A stretch of 64,000 bases of DNA from contig JAAXXY010000012.1 in assembly GCA_013334225.1 (NCBI GenBank), positions 1 through 64,000 on the forward strand. The letters are read 5' to 3'. The notes under the pieces are model-generated. The model ran no database searches, had not been told where the DNA came from, and saw nothing but the letters and a program-made list of their open reading frames with translations. Below, one piece after another: positions 62,741 through 64,000 of this stretch. Source of the DNA: Chlorobiaceae bacterium (GTDB lineage: Bacteria > Bacteroidota > Chlorobiia > Chlorobiales > Chlorobiaceae). Position 1 is the first letter of the stretch; each line of letters starts with the position of its first letter. A program made the position numbers and the translations under genes.

Positions 62741-63853
62741 CTATTCGGTGAGGCTATCTGCTTCCGAGATTTTCGGTTTCGGGGTCTGGAGATGTGAAGC
62801 GTCAATATTCTTGATCTGCATGACGAGCTTCAGAAGATTTGTCACAAGTTCTCTGACGGAGCGCTTGACATAGCGGTTCCTGAAAAAACGGTTATAGTTG
62901 TTCTCCGTATCTTCCGCTATCCAGCCCCGGCTCCAGCCGATAAAATTAAAGGGAGGAAGGGTAAAACCGAGATCGGTGAAAAAGGAGTTGAGCTGTCCGG
63001 CGACCCCCTGAACGTTATCCTGTCCGCCGGTTATGATAAATGCAGCAGCCTTGTTGCGGATCAGTACCTTGTCATGAATGGTGATCTGGTTCTGGACAGT
63101 ATTGAGCCGTTCGGCCATTTTGTAATAAAGTGACGAAGCATTTCCCCAGCGGATCGGTGTTGCGAGAATAACTGCATCGGCCCATAGTACCATCGCCCTG
63201 TAAATTTCCGTCATACCATCCGAAGGGTCCATCTCCGTGATTGAACAAGGCCATATGCAAGCCTGTTCATGACGGCTGTAATACCCTTCGCAGTGCCTGA
63301 ATTTCAGCTCACGGATCCTGATCATTTTCGTAGCCGCGCCAAACTCGGAGGCCGCATAATCGAGAGCATTCTGCAATGCGGTTTCCGATGTGGACGGTCT
63401 CGGCAGATCGGGGTTCATGTTCGTTGCGGAAATACCGAGCACATTGAGGGATTTAGGGGTCGTCAGGTAGTCGAGATTCCTCAGGTCAGCTATCAGATTA
63501 TCCTGATGTTCAGCCCTGAAAGCCTTTTGAACGGGCTCGTCGGATATGCAGATCATACCGTTTTCAATCCTGACATCATAAACGGCCTGACGGTCAAGGT
63601 AGTCGGAAGGGGCCTTTCCTGTCCTCAGGTTATATTGCCAGCCGTGCCAGGGACAGGCCACATAGCGTTCCCCGTCTTCAAGAGTCTGTATGAATCCCTG
63701 ACCAAGATCACCCCCTTTATGCAGGCAGGCATGATCAAGAGCGGTTATGGAACCATCGTAATGAAACAGCGCTATGGACCGACCTGCGGCCTTTACCGTT
63801 TTATGAGTGTTGTCCGGAAGCTCGGACAGCGGTATGAGAGGAATGAATCGCAT
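62741..63853 (-). CDS. Rieske [2Fe-2S] domain fused to iron-sulfur flavoprotein domain
   Basis: Fusion of 370 residues. Residues 1-107 are a Rieske domain with both ligand pairs: C43-x-H45 (ACLHKGGDLG) and C67-x2-H70 (CPWHGWQYNLRTG). Residues about 134-345 form an FMN-reductase/iron-sulfur-flavoprotein (flavodoxin-like) domain: SLNVLGISATNMNPDLPRPS, a cysteine region with C188, C199, C203 (HCEGYYSRHEQACIWPC), and ADAVILATPIRWGNASSLYYKMAERL. The layout suggests electrons passing from the Rieske centre to flavin and perhaps a second Fe-S cluster. The closest role by analogy is a NAD(P)H- or ferredoxin-linked reductase of small molecules. Soluble; partner unknown. It is followed by the LysE-type gene on the same strand upstream. 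Confidence 0.85.
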   Translation of the reverse strand: MRFIPLIPLSELPDNTHKTVKAAGRSIALFHYDGSITALDHACLHKGGDLGQGFIQTLEDGERYVACPWHGWQYNLRTGKAPSDYLDRQAVYDVRIENGMICISDEPVQKAFRAEHQDNLIADLRNLDYLTTPKSLNVLGISATNMNPDLPRPSTSETALQNALDYAASEFGAATKMIRIRELKFRHCEGYYSRHEQACIWPCSITEMDPSDGMTEIYRAMVLWADAVILATPIRWGNASSLYYKMAERLNTVQNQITIHDKVLIRNKAAAFIITGGQDNVQGVAGQLNSFFTDLGFTLPPFNFIGWSRGWIAEDTENNYNRFFRNRYVKRSVRELVTNLLKLVMQIKNIDASHLQTPKPKISEADSLTE

Positions 63854-63859
63854 AAGTAA

Positions 63860-64000
63860 TCAACGTTCAGAAAATGCAAGTTTAAGGGCCAACCCGACAA
63901 ATATAGTACCTGCAAGCCTGTTTACGACTTTCTGTGCAAAAGCAGATTCGCGGTACTTGTCCCCCAATCCGCCGGCAAGAATACTTATCAGGCTGAAAAC
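63860..64000 (-). CDS. LysE/RhtB-family exporter, 3' end only
   Basis: Partial gene cut by the window edge. The last 46 codons read VFSLISILAGGLGDKYRESA, then FAQKVVNRLAGTIFVGLALK and LAFSER before TGA. The R-x2-G-x4-GLALKLA end is typical of LysE/RhtB amino-acid exporters. The stop lies 6 nt before the start of the Rieske-fusion gene, so the two may form an operon with the exporter first. Confidence 0.75.
   Translation of the reverse strand, partial: VFSLISILAGGLGDKYRESAFAQKVVNRLAGTIFVGLALKLAFSER

Noticed and set aside
1..64000. CRISPR arrays, prophage, insertion sequences, integrases
   Set aside because: No regularly spaced repeats, no transposase or integrase motifs and no phage structural genes were seen in any frame.

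Overview
The window most likely comes from a green sulfur bacterium (Chlorobiaceae). The evidence is a BchF/BchV-type vinyl-bacteriochlorophyllide hydratase (11887-12375), a BciA-type 8-vinyl reductase (30168-31244), a sulfide:quinone reductase family protein (39504-40730), two tandem Chromatium/Chlorobium-type 2[4Fe-4S] ferredoxins (59546-60150) and a CoA-transferase of the succinyl-CoA:acetate type. I cannot fix the genus. There is no rRNA, phage, transposase, integrase or CRISPR array. One tRNA gene (Cys, GCA) is present.

Layout. 1-2.3 kb: outer-membrane barrel, small methyltransferase, DUF4163/DUF3298 exported protein. 2.9-6.8 kb: a two-gene unit, a hotdog-thioesterase/SAM-methyltransferase fusion followed 5 nt later by a membrane hybrid kinase whose sensor resembles CqsS. 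This looks like a PhcB/PhcS- or Cqs-type chemical signalling pair. 6.9-18.2 kb: housekeeping and pigment genes (CoA-transferase, trmB, bchF/V, small proteins, SAM methyltransferase, epimerase, BMP lipoprotein, cyclase-family lipoprotein). 18.3-27.2 kb: pentapeptide-repeat protein, a GNAT/deacetylase pair that looks foreign, a CHAD-ParA pair, a chlorophyll-b-reductase-like SDR, and cell-wall enzymes. 27.3-27.5 kb: a short unannotated gene (48 aa) with a strong ribosome-binding site and a terminator. 27.9-30.1 kb: a polar amino-acid ABC transporter. 30.2-31.8 kb: bciA and acpS.

32.2-38.6 kb: a four-gene minus-strand operon: NMT1/THI5-like binding protein, dCache-HAMP-PP2C phosphatase, a lipoprotein with rearranged solute-binding domains fused to a permease, and an ABC ATPase fused to an RsbW-like domain. 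It joins transport to the parts of a partner-switching signalling system. 39.5-43.8 kb: SQR, orphan HigA antitoxin, RmuC, SRAP. 44.6-51.8 kb: a non-classical chaperone-usher locus with two DUF4402 pilin-like proteins and a Sel1-repeat protein. 52.3-57.4 kb: a five-gene surface-sugar operon (flippase-like protein, glycosyltransferase-like protein, CMP-sugar synthetase, KdnB-like dehydrogenase, KdnA-like aminotransferase), possibly making an 8-amino-Kdo-type sugar. 57.6-64 kb: acyl-CoA ligase, ferredoxins, Dabb protein, D,D-carboxypeptidase with a repeated basic tail, orphan Phd/YefM antitoxin, a Rieske/iron-sulfur-flavoprotein fusion, and the 3' end of a LysE-type exporter.

Several intergenic stretches (31.8, 42.8, 43.9-44.5, 62.3-62.7 kb) carry copies of two families of dispersed non-coding repeats. 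Everything here is from reading the sequence. Family names rest on remembered motifs, not on searches.
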